This document shows positions 18,313 to 27,104 of a DNA stretch of 64,000 nucleotides, in pieces; the stretch's first letter is position 1, and each line of letters begins with the position of its first letter. A program made the translations under genes and the position numbers. The notes beneath the pieces are model-generated. The model saw only the letters and a program-made list of their open reading frames with translations, ran no database searches and had not been told where the DNA came from. Source of the DNA: Sorangium cellulosum (GTDB taxonomy: Bacteria > Myxococcota_A > Polyangia > Polyangiales > Polyangiaceae); NCBI RefSeq assembly GCF_004135735.1, contig NZ_CP012670.1, forward strand, positions 6,278,501 through 6,342,500, given 5' to 3'.

Positions 18313-20807
18313 TGGAACGGCGCCGCGGCCGCGTCGAGGGGGTCGCCCAGGGGGTGGGCTTCCGGCCGTTCGCGGCGCGGCTCGCGCGCGAGCTGGGCCT
18401 CGCCGGCGGGGTGCGCAACGAGGGGGGCGCGGTCGTGGTCGAGGTCGAGGGCGACCGGGAGCGGCTCGACGCCTTCGCCCGGCGCCTCGAGGCCGAGGCG
18501 CCCGCGGCGGCGCGGATCGATCGCGTGGCGTGGGCCGCGGTCGCGCCGCGCGGCGCGCGCGGCTTCCGCATCGACGAGAGCGACCCGGGCGGCGCGCCGA
18601 GGCTGACCATCCCGCCGGATCTGCGCGCGTGCGAGGGATGCCTGGCGGAGGTCGAGGATCCGGGGGCGCGGCGCCTCGGCTACCCGTTCACGAGCTGCGC
18701 GGCGTGCGGCCCGCGCTTCACGATCGTCGAGGCGCTGCCGTACGACCGGCCGCGCACCACGATGGCGCGCTTCGCGATGTGCGCCGCGTGCCGCCGCGAG
18801 TACGACGATCCGGCCGACCGGCGCTACCACGCCCAGCCGATCGCGTGCCCGGCGTGCGGGCCCGCGCTCACCCTCCGCGACGCGGCGTTCGCGCGGCTCG
18901 CCGGGGGCGACGCCGCGCTCGCCCAGGCGTGCGAGGCGCTCCGCCGCGGGGGCATCGTGGCGCTCAAGGGGCTCGGCGGCTACCAGCTCCTCTGCGACGC
19001 GCGGGACGAGGCCGCGGTCCAGCGGCTGCGCGAGCGCAAGCGGCGCGCCGAGAAGCCGTTCGCGGTGATGGTGGCGGAGGTCGCCGCGGCCAGGGCGCTC
19101 GCCGCCGTCTCCGCGCTGGAGGAGGAGGCGCTCACCTCCGCCGCGGCGCCCATCGTCCTGCTGCGCCGGCGCGGCGACGGGCTCGCGCGCTCGGTCGCGC
19201 CGGGCAGCGCCCGGCTCGGCGTCATGCTCCCGGCCACGCCGCTGCACCACCTGCTCGCGCGGCGGCTCGGGTTCCCCGTGGTGGCCACCAGCGGCAACCT
19301 CCACGAGGAGCCGATCGCCGCGGACGACGAGGACGCGCGACGCCGCCTCGGGCGGATCGCCGACGTGTTCCTGACCCACGATCGGCCCATCGCGCGCCGG
19401 TGCGACGACGCCGTGGTGCACGTGGTCGACGGCCGCATCCGCACCCTGCGGCTCGCCCGCGGCCTCGCGCCCGTCCGGGTCGCACTCGGGTCAACCTCGG
19501 TCGGGACGACCTCAACCTCGGTCGGGACGACCTCAACCTCGGTCGGGACGACCTCAACCTCGGTCGGGACGGTCGGGACGACCTCAACCTCGGTCGGGAC
19601 GACCACCTCAACCTCGGTCGGGACGGTCGGGGCGACCTCAACCTCGGTCGGGACGACCTCAACCTCGGTCGGGGCGACCTCAACCTCGGTCGGGACGACC
19701 TCAACCTCGGTCGGGGCGACCACCTCAACCTCGGTCGGGGCGACCTCAACCTCGGTCGGGACGACCTCAACCTCGGTCGGCCGCGCCCTGCTCTGTGCGG
19801 GCGCGCACCTCAAGAACGCGCCGGCCGCCGCGGTCGACGGGGAGGCGGTGCTGTGGCCTCACGTCGGCGACCTCGACACGCCGGCCGCCCGGGACGCCCT
19901 CGACGAGGCGCTCGCGGCGCTCCGCGCCTTCCTCGCCCTCGACCCCGCCGCGGTGGTGGCCGACGCCCACCCGGACTACGCCTCGACGCGCTGGGCGGAG
20001 CGCTCGGGGCTGCCCGTCGTCCGGGTGCAGCACCACCACGCGCACGTGGCCGCGTGCCTCGCCGAGCACGGCGGCCGCGAGGCGCTCGGCGTCGCCTGGG
20101 ACGGCGCCGGGCTCGGCGACGACGGGACGCTCTGGGGCGGCGAGCTCCTCCACGTCACGCCGCGCGGCGCGCGCCGCCTCGCGCACCTGCGCCCGTTCCC
20201 GCTCCCGGGCGGCGACGCCGCCGCGCGCGACGGGCGGCGGGCGCTCGCCGGCCTCCTGGTCGAGGCCGGCCTCCCGCTGCCCGCGGGCGACCGCGATCTC
20301 GAGCGCTTCGCCGCGGTCGCGCGCTCGACCCGCCTCGCGCCCCGGACGAGCAGCGCGGGGCGGCTGTTCGACGCCGTGGCCGCGCTCACGGGCCTCCGGG
20401 CGCGCGCGTCGTTCGAGGGGCAGGCGGCGCTCGCGGTGGAGCACGCGGCCGAGCCCGGCGCCGAGCCGTACCCGTTCCGCCTCGACGGGCCGTCGATCGA
20501 CTGGGCGCCGATGCTCGCGCCGATGCTGGCCGAGCGCGGCGACGCGCGCCGCGTGGCCTCCCGGTTCCACGCGACGCTGATCGCGATGATCGTCGAGGTC
20601 GCCGTCCGGCACGGCGCCCGCGCCGTGGCGCTCGCGGGCGGCTGCTTCCAGAACGTCCTCCTGGCCGAGGGCGCGGCGCGCGCCCTGCGCGAGCGCGGCC
20701 TCTCGGTGCTCCTGCCCGCGGCGGCGCCGCCGGGCGACGGAGGGCTCGCGCTCGGCCAGGCCTGGGTGGCGAGCCACCTCGCTTCTCTGCCAAGATCGGG
20801 GCGCTGA
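18312..20807 (+). CDS. hypF: HypF carbamoyltransferase with inserted repeat linker
   Basis: An 831-residue protein that makes the CN ligands of the Ni-Fe site from carbamoyl phosphate by carbamoylating HypE. In order: acylphosphatase domain (VEGVAQGVGFRPFAARLA), zinc fingers (CEGC...CAAC and CAAC...CPAC, about residues 105-195), YrdC-like domain (about 200-390), then a Thr/Ser/Val/Gly repeat of about 97 residues (393-490), then a Kae1-like domain (VQHHHAHVAACLAEHG, VAWDGAGLGDDGTLWGGEL, LAGGCFQNVLLAEGA). The repeat sits exactly in the linker between YrdC and Kae1 and keeps the frame, so the enzyme should still fold. The start overlaps the hypA stop. Confidence 0.94.
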   Translation: MERRRGRVEGVAQGVGFRPFAARLARELGLAGGVRNEGGAVVVEVEGDRERLDAFARRLEAEAPAAARIDRVAWAAVAPRGARGFRIDESDPGGAPRLTIPPDLRACEGCLAEVEDPGARRLGYPFTSCAACGPRFTIVEALPYDRPRTTMARFAMCAACRREYDDPADRRYHAQPIACPACGPALTLRDAAFARLAGGDAALAQACEALRRGGIVALKGLGGYQLLCDARDEAAVQRLRERKRRAEKPFAVMVAEVAAARALAAVSALEEEALTSAAAPIVLLRRRGDGLARSVAPGSARLGVMLPATPLHHLLARRLGFPVVATSGNLHEEPIAADDEDARRRLGRIADVFLTHDRPIARRCDDAVVHVVDGRIRTLRLARGLAPVRVALGSTSVGTTSTSVGTTSTSVGTTSTSVGTVGTTSTSVGTTTSTSVGTVGATSTSVGTTSTSVGATSTSVGTTSTSVGATTSTSVGATSTSVGTTSTSVGRALLCAGAHLKNAPAAAVDGEAVLWPHVGDLDTPAARDALDEALAALRAFLALDPAAVVADAHPDYASTRWAERSGLPVVRVQHHHAHVAACLAEHGGREALGVAWDGAGLGDDGTLWGGELLHVTPRGARRLAHLRPFPLPGGDAAARDGRRALAGLLVEAGLPLPAGDRDLERFAAVARSTRLAPRTSSAGRLFDAVAALTGLRARASFEGQAALAVEHAAEPGAEPYPFRLDGPSIDWAPMLAPMLAERGDARRVASRFHATLIAMIVEVAVRHGARAVALAGGCFQNVLLAEGAARALRERGLSVLLPAAAPPGDGGLALGQAWVASHLASLPRSGR
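19491..19780 (+). repeat. In-frame 21-base tandem repeat array inside hypF
   Basis: Thirteen copies of a core encoding STSVG, mostly in 21-base units (peptide TSTSVG followed by T or A). There are occasional 3-base or 12-base expansions, all multiples of three. Units differ mainly at one A/G position, so the array appears recently expanded by slippage or recombination. It looks like a minisatellite and probably varies in length between strains. Confidence 0.95.
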
Positions 20808-20810
20808 CCC

Positions 20811-21038
20811 ATGTGCCTCGCCGTCCCTGGCCGCTTGCTCGATCGCGCCGAGGGCCCCACCGGCCTCCCGGTAGGCCGCGTCCACTTCGGCAGCGTCGTC
20901 AAGGAGGTCTGCCTCGCCTTCACCCCGGACGCGCGCCCGGGCGACTACCTCCTCGTCCACGTCGGCTTCGCCATCCAGCGCCTCGACGAAGAGGCCGCGC
21001 GCCGCACGCTCGAGCTCCTCGCCGAGGCCGCGCCATGA
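20811..21038 (+). CDS. hypC: HypC hydrogenase assembly chaperone
   Basis: A 75-residue protein starting MCLAVPGRLL, with the essential N-terminal Cys2 that carries the Fe(CN)2CO precursor. It continues ARVHFGSVVKEVCLAF-like and PGDYLLVHVGFAIQRLDEEAA, the HypC/HupF core. It works with HypD to assemble the iron centre and pass it to the large subunit. Spacing is 3 bases after hypF, and its stop overlaps the hypD start. Confidence 0.95.
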   Translation: MCLAVPGRLLDRAEGPTGLPVGRVHFGSVVKEVCLAFTPDARPGDYLLVHVGFAIQRLDEEAARRTLELLAEAAP

Positions 21039-22147
21039 AGTACGTCGACGAGTTCCGCGACCCCGCGCGCGTGCGGCGCGTGGCCGAGGCCCTCGATCGC
21101 GCCGTGACCCGCCCGTGGACCGTCATGGAAGTCTGCGGCGGGCAGACCCACGCCATCGCGCGCTACGGCCTCGACGCGCTCTTCCCGCGCGGCCTCTCGC
21201 TGGTCCACGGCCCTGGCTGCCCCGTGTGCGTCACCCCGCTGGAGGTCATCGAGGCGGCGCGCGCCATCGCGCTCACGCCGGACGTGATCCTCTGCGCCTA
21301 CGGCGACATGCTCCGCGTCCCCGGCGCGCGCGGCGACCTGCTCGAGGCGCGCTCGCGCGGCGCGGACGTCCGCGTGGTGCTCTCCCCGCTCGATGCCGTC
21401 CGCCTCGCCCAGGCCTCGCCGGATCGGCGCGTGGTCTTCTTCGGCGTGGGCTTCGAGACCACCGCGCCGGCCACGGCCATGGCCGCCGAGCTCGCGCGGC
21501 GCCTCGATCTCGGCAACTTCAGCCTCCTCGCCGCCCACGTCCGCGTGCCGCCGGCCATGGAGCTGCTCCTCGCCTCGCCCTCGTGCCGCGTGCAGGGCTT
21601 CCTCGCCGCCGGGCACGTGTGCGCCGTCGCCGGCACGGGCGAGTACCCGGCGATCGCCGCGCGCTTCGGCGCGCCGATCGTGGTGACCGGCTTCGAGCCG
21701 CTCGACATCCTCCAGGGCCTCTGGATGCTCGTCCGCCAGCTCGAGGAGGGCCGCGCCGAGGTCGAGAACCAGTACGCCCGGTCCGTGCCGGACGAGGGCA
21801 ACCCCGTGGCGCGGGAGATGGTCGCCCGGGTCTTCGAGCCGGCGGATCGGCCCTTCCGCGGCCTCGGCGTGGTGCCGGCCGGCGGGCTGCGGATCCGGGA
21901 CGCCTACGCCCGATGGGACGCCGAGCGGCGCTTCTCGCTGCGCCTCGCTCCCTTGGACGAGCCGGGCCGGTGCCGGGCCGCCGAGGTGCTGCAGGGCCTG
22001 CTCGAGCCGACCGCGTGCCCCGAGTTCGGCCGCGGCTGCACGCCCGACAGGCCGCTCGGCGCCCCGATGGTCTCGACCGAGGGCGCCTGCGCCGCGTACT
22101 TCAGGTACCGCCGGGCGCGCCGCGCTCCCGGCGAGGAGCTCCCGTGA
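21035..22147 (+). CDS. hypD: HypD Fe-S scaffold for the Fe(CN)2CO unit
   Basis: A 370-residue protein from an ATG at 21035 overlapping the hypC stop (ATGA). Conserved motifs are MEVCGGQTHAIARYG, VHGPGCPVCVTP, GFETTAPATAMA and the C-terminal CPEFGRGCTPDRPLGAPMVSTEG-type cysteines of the [4Fe-4S] cluster. HypD holds iron together with HypC while CN groups from HypE are attached. Length and motifs are normal. Confidence 0.96.
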   Translation: MKYVDEFRDPARVRRVAEALDRAVTRPWTVMEVCGGQTHAIARYGLDALFPRGLSLVHGPGCPVCVTPLEVIEAARAIALTPDVILCAYGDMLRVPGARGDLLEARSRGADVRVVLSPLDAVRLAQASPDRRVVFFGVGFETTAPATAMAAELARRLDLGNFSLLAAHVRVPPAMELLLASPSCRVQGFLAAGHVCAVAGTGEYPAIAARFGAPIVVTGFEPLDILQGLWMLVRQLEEGRAEVENQYARSVPDEGNPVAREMVARVFEPADRPFRGLGVVPAGGLRIRDAYARWDAERRFSLRLAPLDEPGRCRAAEVLQGLLEPTACPEFGRGCTPDRPLGAPMVSTEGACAAYFRYRRARRAPGEELP

Positions 22148-23193
22148 GCGACGCGCCCGACCTCACCTGCCCCCTGCCCTGCTCCGACTACCCGCGCGTC
22201 GTCCTGGCGCACGGCGGCGGCGGCCGGGTGATGCACCGCCTGATCCGCGAGCTCTTCGTCGCGGCGTTCGACAGCCCGTGGCTCGCCGCGGGCCACGACG
22301 GCGCGGTGATCGACCCGGGCGGCGGGGCGCTGGCGCTCACCACGGACGCGTTCACGGTCCGCCCGCTGTTCTTCCCCGGCGGGGACATCGGCAGCCTCGC
22401 GGTGCACGGCACGGTCAACGATCTGGCCATGTGCGGTGCGCGGCCGCGCTACCTCACGGCGTCGTTCGTCCTCGAGGAGGGGCTCCCGCTCGACGATCTC
22501 CGGCGCGTCGTGGCCTCGATGGCGGGCGCGGCGCGCCGGTCGGGCGTCGCCGTCGTGGCGGGCGACACCAAGGTGGTCGAGCGCGGCAAGGGCGACGGGG
22601 TGTACATCGCCGTCACCGGCGTGGGCCAGGTCGAGAGCCGCGCGCCGATCGCGCCGGAGCGGGTGCGCCCCGGCGACGTCGTGCTGGTCAGCGGCCCGGT
22701 GGGCGATCACGGCGTCGCGGTCATGACCGCGCGGGAGGGGATCGGCATCGAGACCGATCTGGTGAGCGACTCGGCGCCCGTGGCCGACGCGGTGCTCGCG
22801 CTGATCCGTGCGGGCGTCGACGTCCGCTGCCTCCGCGATCCGACGCGCGGCGGGCTGGCGACGGTCCTGTGCGAGATCGCCTCCGCCGCGGGGATCGGCG
22901 TCCGCGTGGCCGAGGAGGCGATCCCGGTGCGGCCGGCGGTGGCCGACGCCTGCGAGCTGCTCGGCCTGGATCCGTGCTACGTCGCCTGCGAGGGGCGGTT
23001 CGTGGCCTTCGTCCCGGAGGCGGACGGCGAGCGGGCGCTCGCGATCCTGCGCGCGACCCCTGGCGGCGAGGGGGCGCGCCGCATCGGCCGCGCGACCTCG
23101 GGGCCCCCGGGGACGGTGGTGCTCGAGGGCGCGCTCGGCGGCGAGCGGGTGCTCGACATGCTCTCGGGCGAGCAGCTCCCGCGGATCTGTTGA
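22144..23193 (+). CDS. hypE: HypE carbamoyl dehydratase
   Basis: A 349-residue protein from a GTG at 22144 overlapping the hypD stop. It has the AIR-synthase/selenophosphate-synthase fold (LAHGGGGRVMHRLI, LALTTDAFTVRPLFFPGGDIGSLAV in pieces, RDPTRGGLATVL). It ends in PRIC, the C-terminal Cys that is carbamoylated by HypF and dehydrated to thiocyanate. It is the last gene of the operon. No hypB or nickel transporter follows within the window. Confidence 0.96.
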   Translation: MSDAPDLTCPLPCSDYPRVVLAHGGGGRVMHRLIRELFVAAFDSPWLAAGHDGAVIDPGGGALALTTDAFTVRPLFFPGGDIGSLAVHGTVNDLAMCGARPRYLTASFVLEEGLPLDDLRRVVASMAGAARRSGVAVVAGDTKVVERGKGDGVYIAVTGVGQVESRAPIAPERVRPGDVVLVSGPVGDHGVAVMTAREGIGIETDLVSDSAPVADAVLALIRAGVDVRCLRDPTRGGLATVLCEIASAAGIGVRVAEEAIPVRPAVADACELLGLDPCYVACEGRFVAFVPEADGERALAILRATPGGEGARRIGRATSGPPGTVVLEGALGGERVLDMLSGEQLPRIC

Positions 23194-23239
23194 CGGGGAC
23201 CGGCGGCGTCGACCGGTGGACGCCCCCTCGCGGGCTCCA

Positions 23240-24013
23240 TCAAGGCTTCGCCGCCGGCGCGGCGTGGTCGCGGCGCACCTCGGCGTGCCCGTTCGCGAGG
23301 AAGGCGTCGATCACGGTCGCGTGGGCCTGAATCAAGCGGACGACCTCGGGTGACGTGGAGGTCTCCTTCACGCGGACGCCCTTCTCGGTGGGGGTCGTGG
23401 TCATCGCGATCCGGTCGGCGTGGGCGAAGATCGCGGCGAACAGCGGATCTCGGGCGTGGATCGGGCGGCGCTCCTCCATGCGGCGGCGCATCGCCTGCAC
23501 GTGATCGCGAATCCCCTGCGCCACGGCCGGATCATCGGATTCGGTCAGCGTCTCCACGCCGTCGGGCAGCATCGTGACCTGCCGGCGAACCTGCCCGCGG
23601 TGATCGAGCAGGTAATGGAACAGCTCCCTGTCCGACGAGCCCGCGGAGTCGCCGCCCATGGGCCCGTGTCCACCGGGCGCGCCCGTGCCGTCTCCGCCCC
23701 TGTGCGGCCCCGCGCCGTGCATGCCGAGGTGCGCGCCGCCGCCGTGGCGCCCCATCCCGGCCATCCCCCCGTGGCCCGCGTGCATCCCTCGGCCGTCGCC
23801 GCCGTTCCCGTGGCGCGGCGGGCCGCTTTGACCTCTGCCGTGGCCGCTGCAGCAGGCACACGACGCCCGCTCCTTGCCCGCGCATCCCTCGCGGGCGCAG
23901 CCCGCGTGAGCCCCGCCGCCGGCCGTCGCCACGCCCGCGCCCGGCTGGGCCGCGCACCCCGCGAGCGCCAGCGCCATCCCCGCCACCAACCCGATCTCTC
24001 GCACCTTCTTCAT
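23240..24013 (-). CDS. His/Gly/Met-rich lipoprotein with conserved helical domain
   Basis: About 257 residues from an ATG at 24013 (MKKVREIG), with lipobox ALALAGC. Residues 20-120 are rich in Gly, His, Met and Cys (repeated GMHAGHGG-type strings), suggesting metal binding, possibly copper. The C-terminal 130 residues contain two similar units (HRGQVRRQVTMLPDGVETLTESDDPAVAQ and HADRIAMTTTPTEKGVRVKETSTSPEVV, each in parts), recalling an uncharacterised periplasmic family in many Gram-negatives. It is divergent from the persulfide dioxygenase. No function is assigned. Confidence 0.78.
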   Translation of the reverse strand: MKKVREIGLVAGMALALAGCAAQPGAGVATAGGGAHAGCAREGCAGKERASCACCSGHGRGQSGPPRHGNGGDGRGMHAGHGGMAGMGRHGGGAHLGMHGAGPHRGGDGTGAPGGHGPMGGDSAGSSDRELFHYLLDHRGQVRRQVTMLPDGVETLTESDDPAVAQGIRDHVQAMRRRMEERRPIHARDPLFAAIFAHADRIAMTTTPTEKGVRVKETSTSPEVVRLIQAHATVIDAFLANGHAEVRRDHAAPAAKP

Positions 24014-24281
24014 GACGTCCCATCTCCCTCTCGCGGCAACGTGCAAGCGATGTACCCATCGCGGACATCACGCGCGCTCCGCTCGCGCGACGAGGCGGCG
24101 CACAGCGAGGGAGGGTGCACCACGCCGGCGCGATCCACGGGGGCGCGTGATCCCGAGCTCGGCGGCGCGGCCTGCAGGATCGCGGCCTGGTCTCCTGCAC
24201 CAGGACGCGGGGATTGCGCGCGTATGCAACCCGCGCGCTGGCGATGGGGCGGGGCTCTCTCGCCATGCCGCCCGAGGCCTC

Positions 24282-24297
24282 TGGCACGATCATCGCA
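24282..24297 (+). promoter_or_regulatory. Candidate sigma-54 (-24/-12) promoter for the persulfide dioxygenase
   Basis: TGGCACG, then four bases, then TCGCA. The GG and GC dinucleotides are separated by ten bases as RpoN requires, with one mismatch in the -12 box (consensus TTGCA). It points at the dioxygenase gene, whose ATG lies about 155 bases downstream. No activator site is recognised. Confidence 0.5.
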
Positions 24298-24300
24298 ACG

Positions 24301-24352
24301 ATGCGGCGACGCGGCGATGCGGCGAGGCGGCGAGGCGGCGAGGCGGCCATAC
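24301..24352 (+). repeat. Short GCGGCGA-type tandem repeat in the leader
   Basis: About six degenerate copies of an 8-9 base GCGGCGAGG-like unit directly downstream of the candidate -24/-12 promoter, inside the presumed 5' leader of the dioxygenase. It may be a simple slippage product. No hairpin is obvious. Confidence 0.6.
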
Positions 24353-24451
24353 GCCTTGAGCTCGCGCTGTCCGTAAGAGCGCGATCGCCACATCACCGCG
24401 CGTGCGGTGATCGTGGCCATGCGGGGCTCGACGTCCCGGGAGGTAGTTCCC

Positions 24452-25255
24452 ATGTTGTTTCGACAGCTCTTCGATCCCACCTCGTCCACCTACACCTATC
24501 TGCTGGCGGACCCCGAGACCCGCGAGGCCGTGCTCATCGACCCGGTGCGCGATCAGGTCGAGCGGGACATCGAGCTGCTGAGCGACCTCGGCCTGAAGCT
24601 CGTTTATACGCTGGACACGCACGTGCATGCCGATCACGTGACCTCCGCGAGCATCCTCCGCCGCCGGCTGGGCAGCAAGACCGTGCTCTCGGCCAAGGCC
24701 AGCGTGGCGTGCGCCGATGTACCGGTGAAGCAGGGCGACGTGATCCGGTTCGGCCGTCAGGCGCTCGAGGTCCGCGAGACGCCGGGCCATACCGACGGCT
24801 GCGTCACCTACGTCACCGCGGACAGATCGATGGCCTTCACGGGCGACGCATTGCTCATCCGGAGCTGCGGGCGGACCGATTTCCAGCAGGGCGATCCGCG
24901 GAAGCTCTATCGCTCCGTGCGCGAGCAGATCTTCACGCTGCCCCCGGAGACGCGCCTTTACCCCGCCCACGATTACAAGGGGCGGACCGTGACGACGGTC
25001 GCCGAGGAGCTCCGGCTGAATCCGCGCCTCCGCAGCGAGCGGACCGAGGAGGAGTTCGTGAAGATCATGAGCGAGCTCCACCTCGCGAAGCCGAAGCAGA
25101 TGGAGATCGCCGTCCCGGCGAACCAGCAGTGCGGGACGCCCGACCGCGAGACGATGACCGGCGAGCCGAAGCCCGAGCGCGCCTGGGCGCCCGTGACCCG
25201 GACGGCGACGGGGACGCCCGAGGTGCCGCCGGAGTGGGTCGCGGCGCACGGCTGA
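24452..25255 (+). CDS. Persulfide dioxygenase (ETHE1-like MBL-fold)
   Basis: A 267-residue protein from an ATG at 24452, preceded by GGGAGGT. It oxidises glutathione persulfide to sulfite and glutathione in sulfide detoxification. The metal motif is [12 protein letters not shown]. The later His and Asp are in [13 protein letters not shown] and [20 protein letters not shown], the ETHE1 signature, and [12 protein letters not shown] follows. The C-terminal 30 residues lead towards a rhodanese domain, but an in-frame TGA at 25253-25255 stops translation just before it. Next to a group 3b hydrogenase this fits a sulfur-handling neighbourhood. Confidence 0.92.
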   Translation: MLFRQLFDPTSSTYTYLLADPETREAVLIDPVRDQVERDIELLSDLGLKLVYTLDTHVHADHVTSASILRRRLGSKTVLSAKASVACADVPVKQGDVIRFGRQALEVRETPGHTDGCVTYVTADRSMAFTGDALLIRSCGRTDFQQGDPRKLYRSVREQIFTLPPETRLYPAHDYKGRTVTTVAEELRLNPRLRSERTEEEFVKIMSELHLAKPKQMEIAVPANQQCGTPDRETMTGEPKPERAWAPVTRTATGTPEVPPEWVAAHG

Positions 25256-25365
25256 GACGCGCGGCTGGTCGACGTGCGGGAGCCCGAGGAATACGCCGGG
25301 TCGCTGGGGCACATCGCCGCGGCGGAGCTCGCGCCGCTCGGGCGGCTCCAGGACGTATCCGCGAC
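25256..25365 (+). pseudogene. Rhodanese-domain remnant in frame after the dioxygenase stop
   Basis: Directly after the TGA, in the same frame, the sequence reads DARLVDVREPEEYAGSLGHI, then AAAELAPLGRLQD. This is the first third of a rhodanese domain as found fused to ETHE1-type enzymes. After about 35 residues the similarity ends, and the part with the catalytic Cys loop is missing. The natural fusion has therefore lost its sulfurtransferase half by a nonsense change plus a 3' truncation. Confidence 0.78.
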
Positions 25366-25613
25366 ATCCCGGCGGCCGGCGGCTGCGGCGCCTGACGCCG
25401 CGAGCCCGGGCCTCGCCTCGCCCGAGCGCGCGCCCCCGGCCTCCTCAGCGACCTCGGCCAGGGTGGCCCAATCCGGCTCAACGCCGTGCACACCCCGTCT
25501 CGAGCCGTGATATCCGCTCATTCAGCGCACCCTGGCGCACTCCATGGCTGGCGCCGCTGGCGCTGCATGGCACACGCCTCGAGCGACGTCGCGCTCTCCG
25601 CGCGGAGACGCGC

Positions 25614-25629
25614 TGGCACACAGCCTGCA
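25614..25629 (+). promoter_or_regulatory. Sigma-54 -24/-12 promoter of the first serpin gene
   Basis: TGGCAC, six bases, TGCA. GG and GC are ten bases apart and the -12 box is CTGCA, one mismatch from consensus. Apart from one base it equals the promoter of the second serpin. The predicted transcription start (about 25640) lies only a few bases before the ATG at 25643, implying a very short leader. Confidence 0.75.
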
Positions 25630-25642
25630 CATGCCCGGTGTC

Positions 25643-27100
25643 ATGCGAACGACGATGGGCTTCTTGGCAATGTTTGTATCGGCTCTTCTGGCATGCGGCC
25701 CGAACGAGGGCGGGAATGCGGGAGGGGGCGGCGCCGATCAGGGCGCGGGTGCTGGCGGTGGCGGCTCCAACCAGGGCGGTGGCGGCTCCAACCAGGGCGG
25801 CGGCGGCTCCAGCCAGGGCGGCGGCGGCTCCAGCCAGGGCGGCGGCGGCTCGACCGCGGCCCCCGTCGAGTGCTTCGAGGTGAAGCCCGGCTGCATGCTG
25901 CCCTCGGACACGACGCGCATCACGACCCCGGATGTCCCGCCGGAGGACCTGGAGTCGCTGTCGCGCAACAACGCGAGCTTCGCGCTGGACCTCGGGCGCG
26001 CGCTCCACAGCGCGGCGGACAACGTCGTCTACGCTCCCTTCAGCGTCTCGACCGCGCTCGCGATGGCCTACGCGGGCGCGCGGGGCGCCACGGAGGAGGC
26101 GATGGCCGAGGCGATGCGCTTCGAGCTGCCCCAGGAGCGGCTGCACCCGGCGTTCAACCACGTGGACCTCGAGCTCCAGAAGCGCACCGGGGACCCCAAC
26201 GACACGACGGGGCGCGGCTTCCGGCTCCGCACCGCCAACGCGATCTGGTCGCACATCGGTTATCCGATCGAGGAGCCGTTCTTGCAGACGCTCGGCGAGA
26301 ACTACGGAGCGCACGTGTGGCTCGCCGACTTCGATCGCCCGCCGGAGGCCGAGGGCCTCATCAACGCGTGGGTGAGCGACCGGACGGATGGCCTGATCCC
26401 GAAGCTCCTCGAGGACGTCCTGGACCCGGAGTCGCGGGTCGTGCTCGTCAACGCGATCTCCTTCGAGGCCGCGTGGAGGGAGCCGTTCTCGGAGCGCGCG
26501 ACGAAGCCCGACAGCTTCCGGCGCGGCGACGGCATGAGCGTCATCGCCCAGATGATGCGCGGCACGCAGGACACGCGCCACGGCGCGGGCGACGGCTGGG
26601 AGGCGGTCGAGCTCCCTTACGCGGGGGTCGCCGTCTCGATGTTCCTCGTGATGCCCGCCGAGGGGACCGCGGACACGTTCGAGGAGTCGCTCGACGGCGA
26701 GGCGCTCGAGGAGATCATCGCCTCGATGCAGCAGCGGTCGGTCGACATCACGATGCCGAAGTTCTCGTTCGGCTCGTCCGCCTCGCTCAACCAAGCGCTC
26801 GGCGCGCTCGGCATGGAGATCGCGTTCAGCGAGGAAGCCGACTTCACGGGCATCTATCGCGAGCCAGGAGGGATGCAGATCCAGCACGTCATTCACAAGG
26901 CGGTCATCGACGTGGACGAGGCCGGGACCGAGGCGGCGGCGGCGACGGCGGTCGTCCTCGCCGTCAGCGCCTCGGGCGCTGGCCCCCTCCCCGAGCCTGC
27001 GACGATCGTCCTCGACCGCCCCTTCTTCTTCTTCATCCGCGACGTGCCCACGGGGGCGATCCTCTTCGCGGGACGCGTCAACGATCCGACAGCGCCCTGA
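25643..27100 (+). CDS. Serpin-family lipoprotein (copy 1)
   Basis: About 485 residues. The ATG at 25643 gives a lipoprotein signal (MGFLAMFVSALLAC); ATG 25631 is possible. A Gly/Ser/Gln linker with repeated GGGGSNQ/GGGGSSQ units precedes the serpin fold. Core motifs are NVVYAPFSVSTALAMAYAGA, LVNAISFEAAWREPF, VELPYAGVAVSMFLVMP, DITMPKFSFGSS and the C-terminal RPFFFFIRDVPTGAILFAGR. The reactive-loop hinge GTEAAAATA is the small-residue type of inhibitory serpins. Counting from P15 Gly puts P1 at about Ser in VLAVSASG. A surface-tethered protease inhibitor is likely. Confidence 0.92.
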   Translation: MRTTMGFLAMFVSALLACGPNEGGNAGGGGADQGAGAGGGGSNQGGGGSNQGGGGSSQGGGGSSQGGGGSTAAPVECFEVKPGCMLPSDTTRITTPDVPPEDLESLSRNNASFALDLGRALHSAADNVVYAPFSVSTALAMAYAGARGATEEAMAEAMRFELPQERLHPAFNHVDLELQKRTGDPNDTTGRGFRLRTANAIWSHIGYPIEEPFLQTLGENYGAHVWLADFDRPPEAEGLINAWVSDRTDGLIPKLLEDVLDPESRVVLVNAISFEAAWREPFSERATKPDSFRRGDGMSVIAQMMRGTQDTRHGAGDGWEAVELPYAGVAVSMFLVMPAEGTADTFEESLDGEALEEIIASMQQRSVDITMPKFSFGSSASLNQALGALGMEIAFSEEADFTGIYREPGGMQIQHVIHKAVIDVDEAGTEAAAATAVVLAVSASGAGPLPEPATIVLDRPFFFFIRDVPTGAILFAGRVNDPTAP

Positions 27101-27104
27101 GATC

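Noticed and set aside
19491-19780. Regular repeats that could be taken for a CRISPR array
   Set aside because: Units are contiguous 21-base repeats without spacers, lie in frame in hypF and encode a simple peptide.
18107-21034. Long plus-strand open frame in front of hypD
   Set aside because: It is Arg/Ala/Gly-rich, runs through hypF in another frame and has no domain before the hypD start.
25253-25255. TGA read as selenocysteine in the dioxygenase-rhodanese fusion
   Set aside because: The position does not match a Cys in the family, no SECIS-like hairpin follows, and the rhodanese part is itself truncated.
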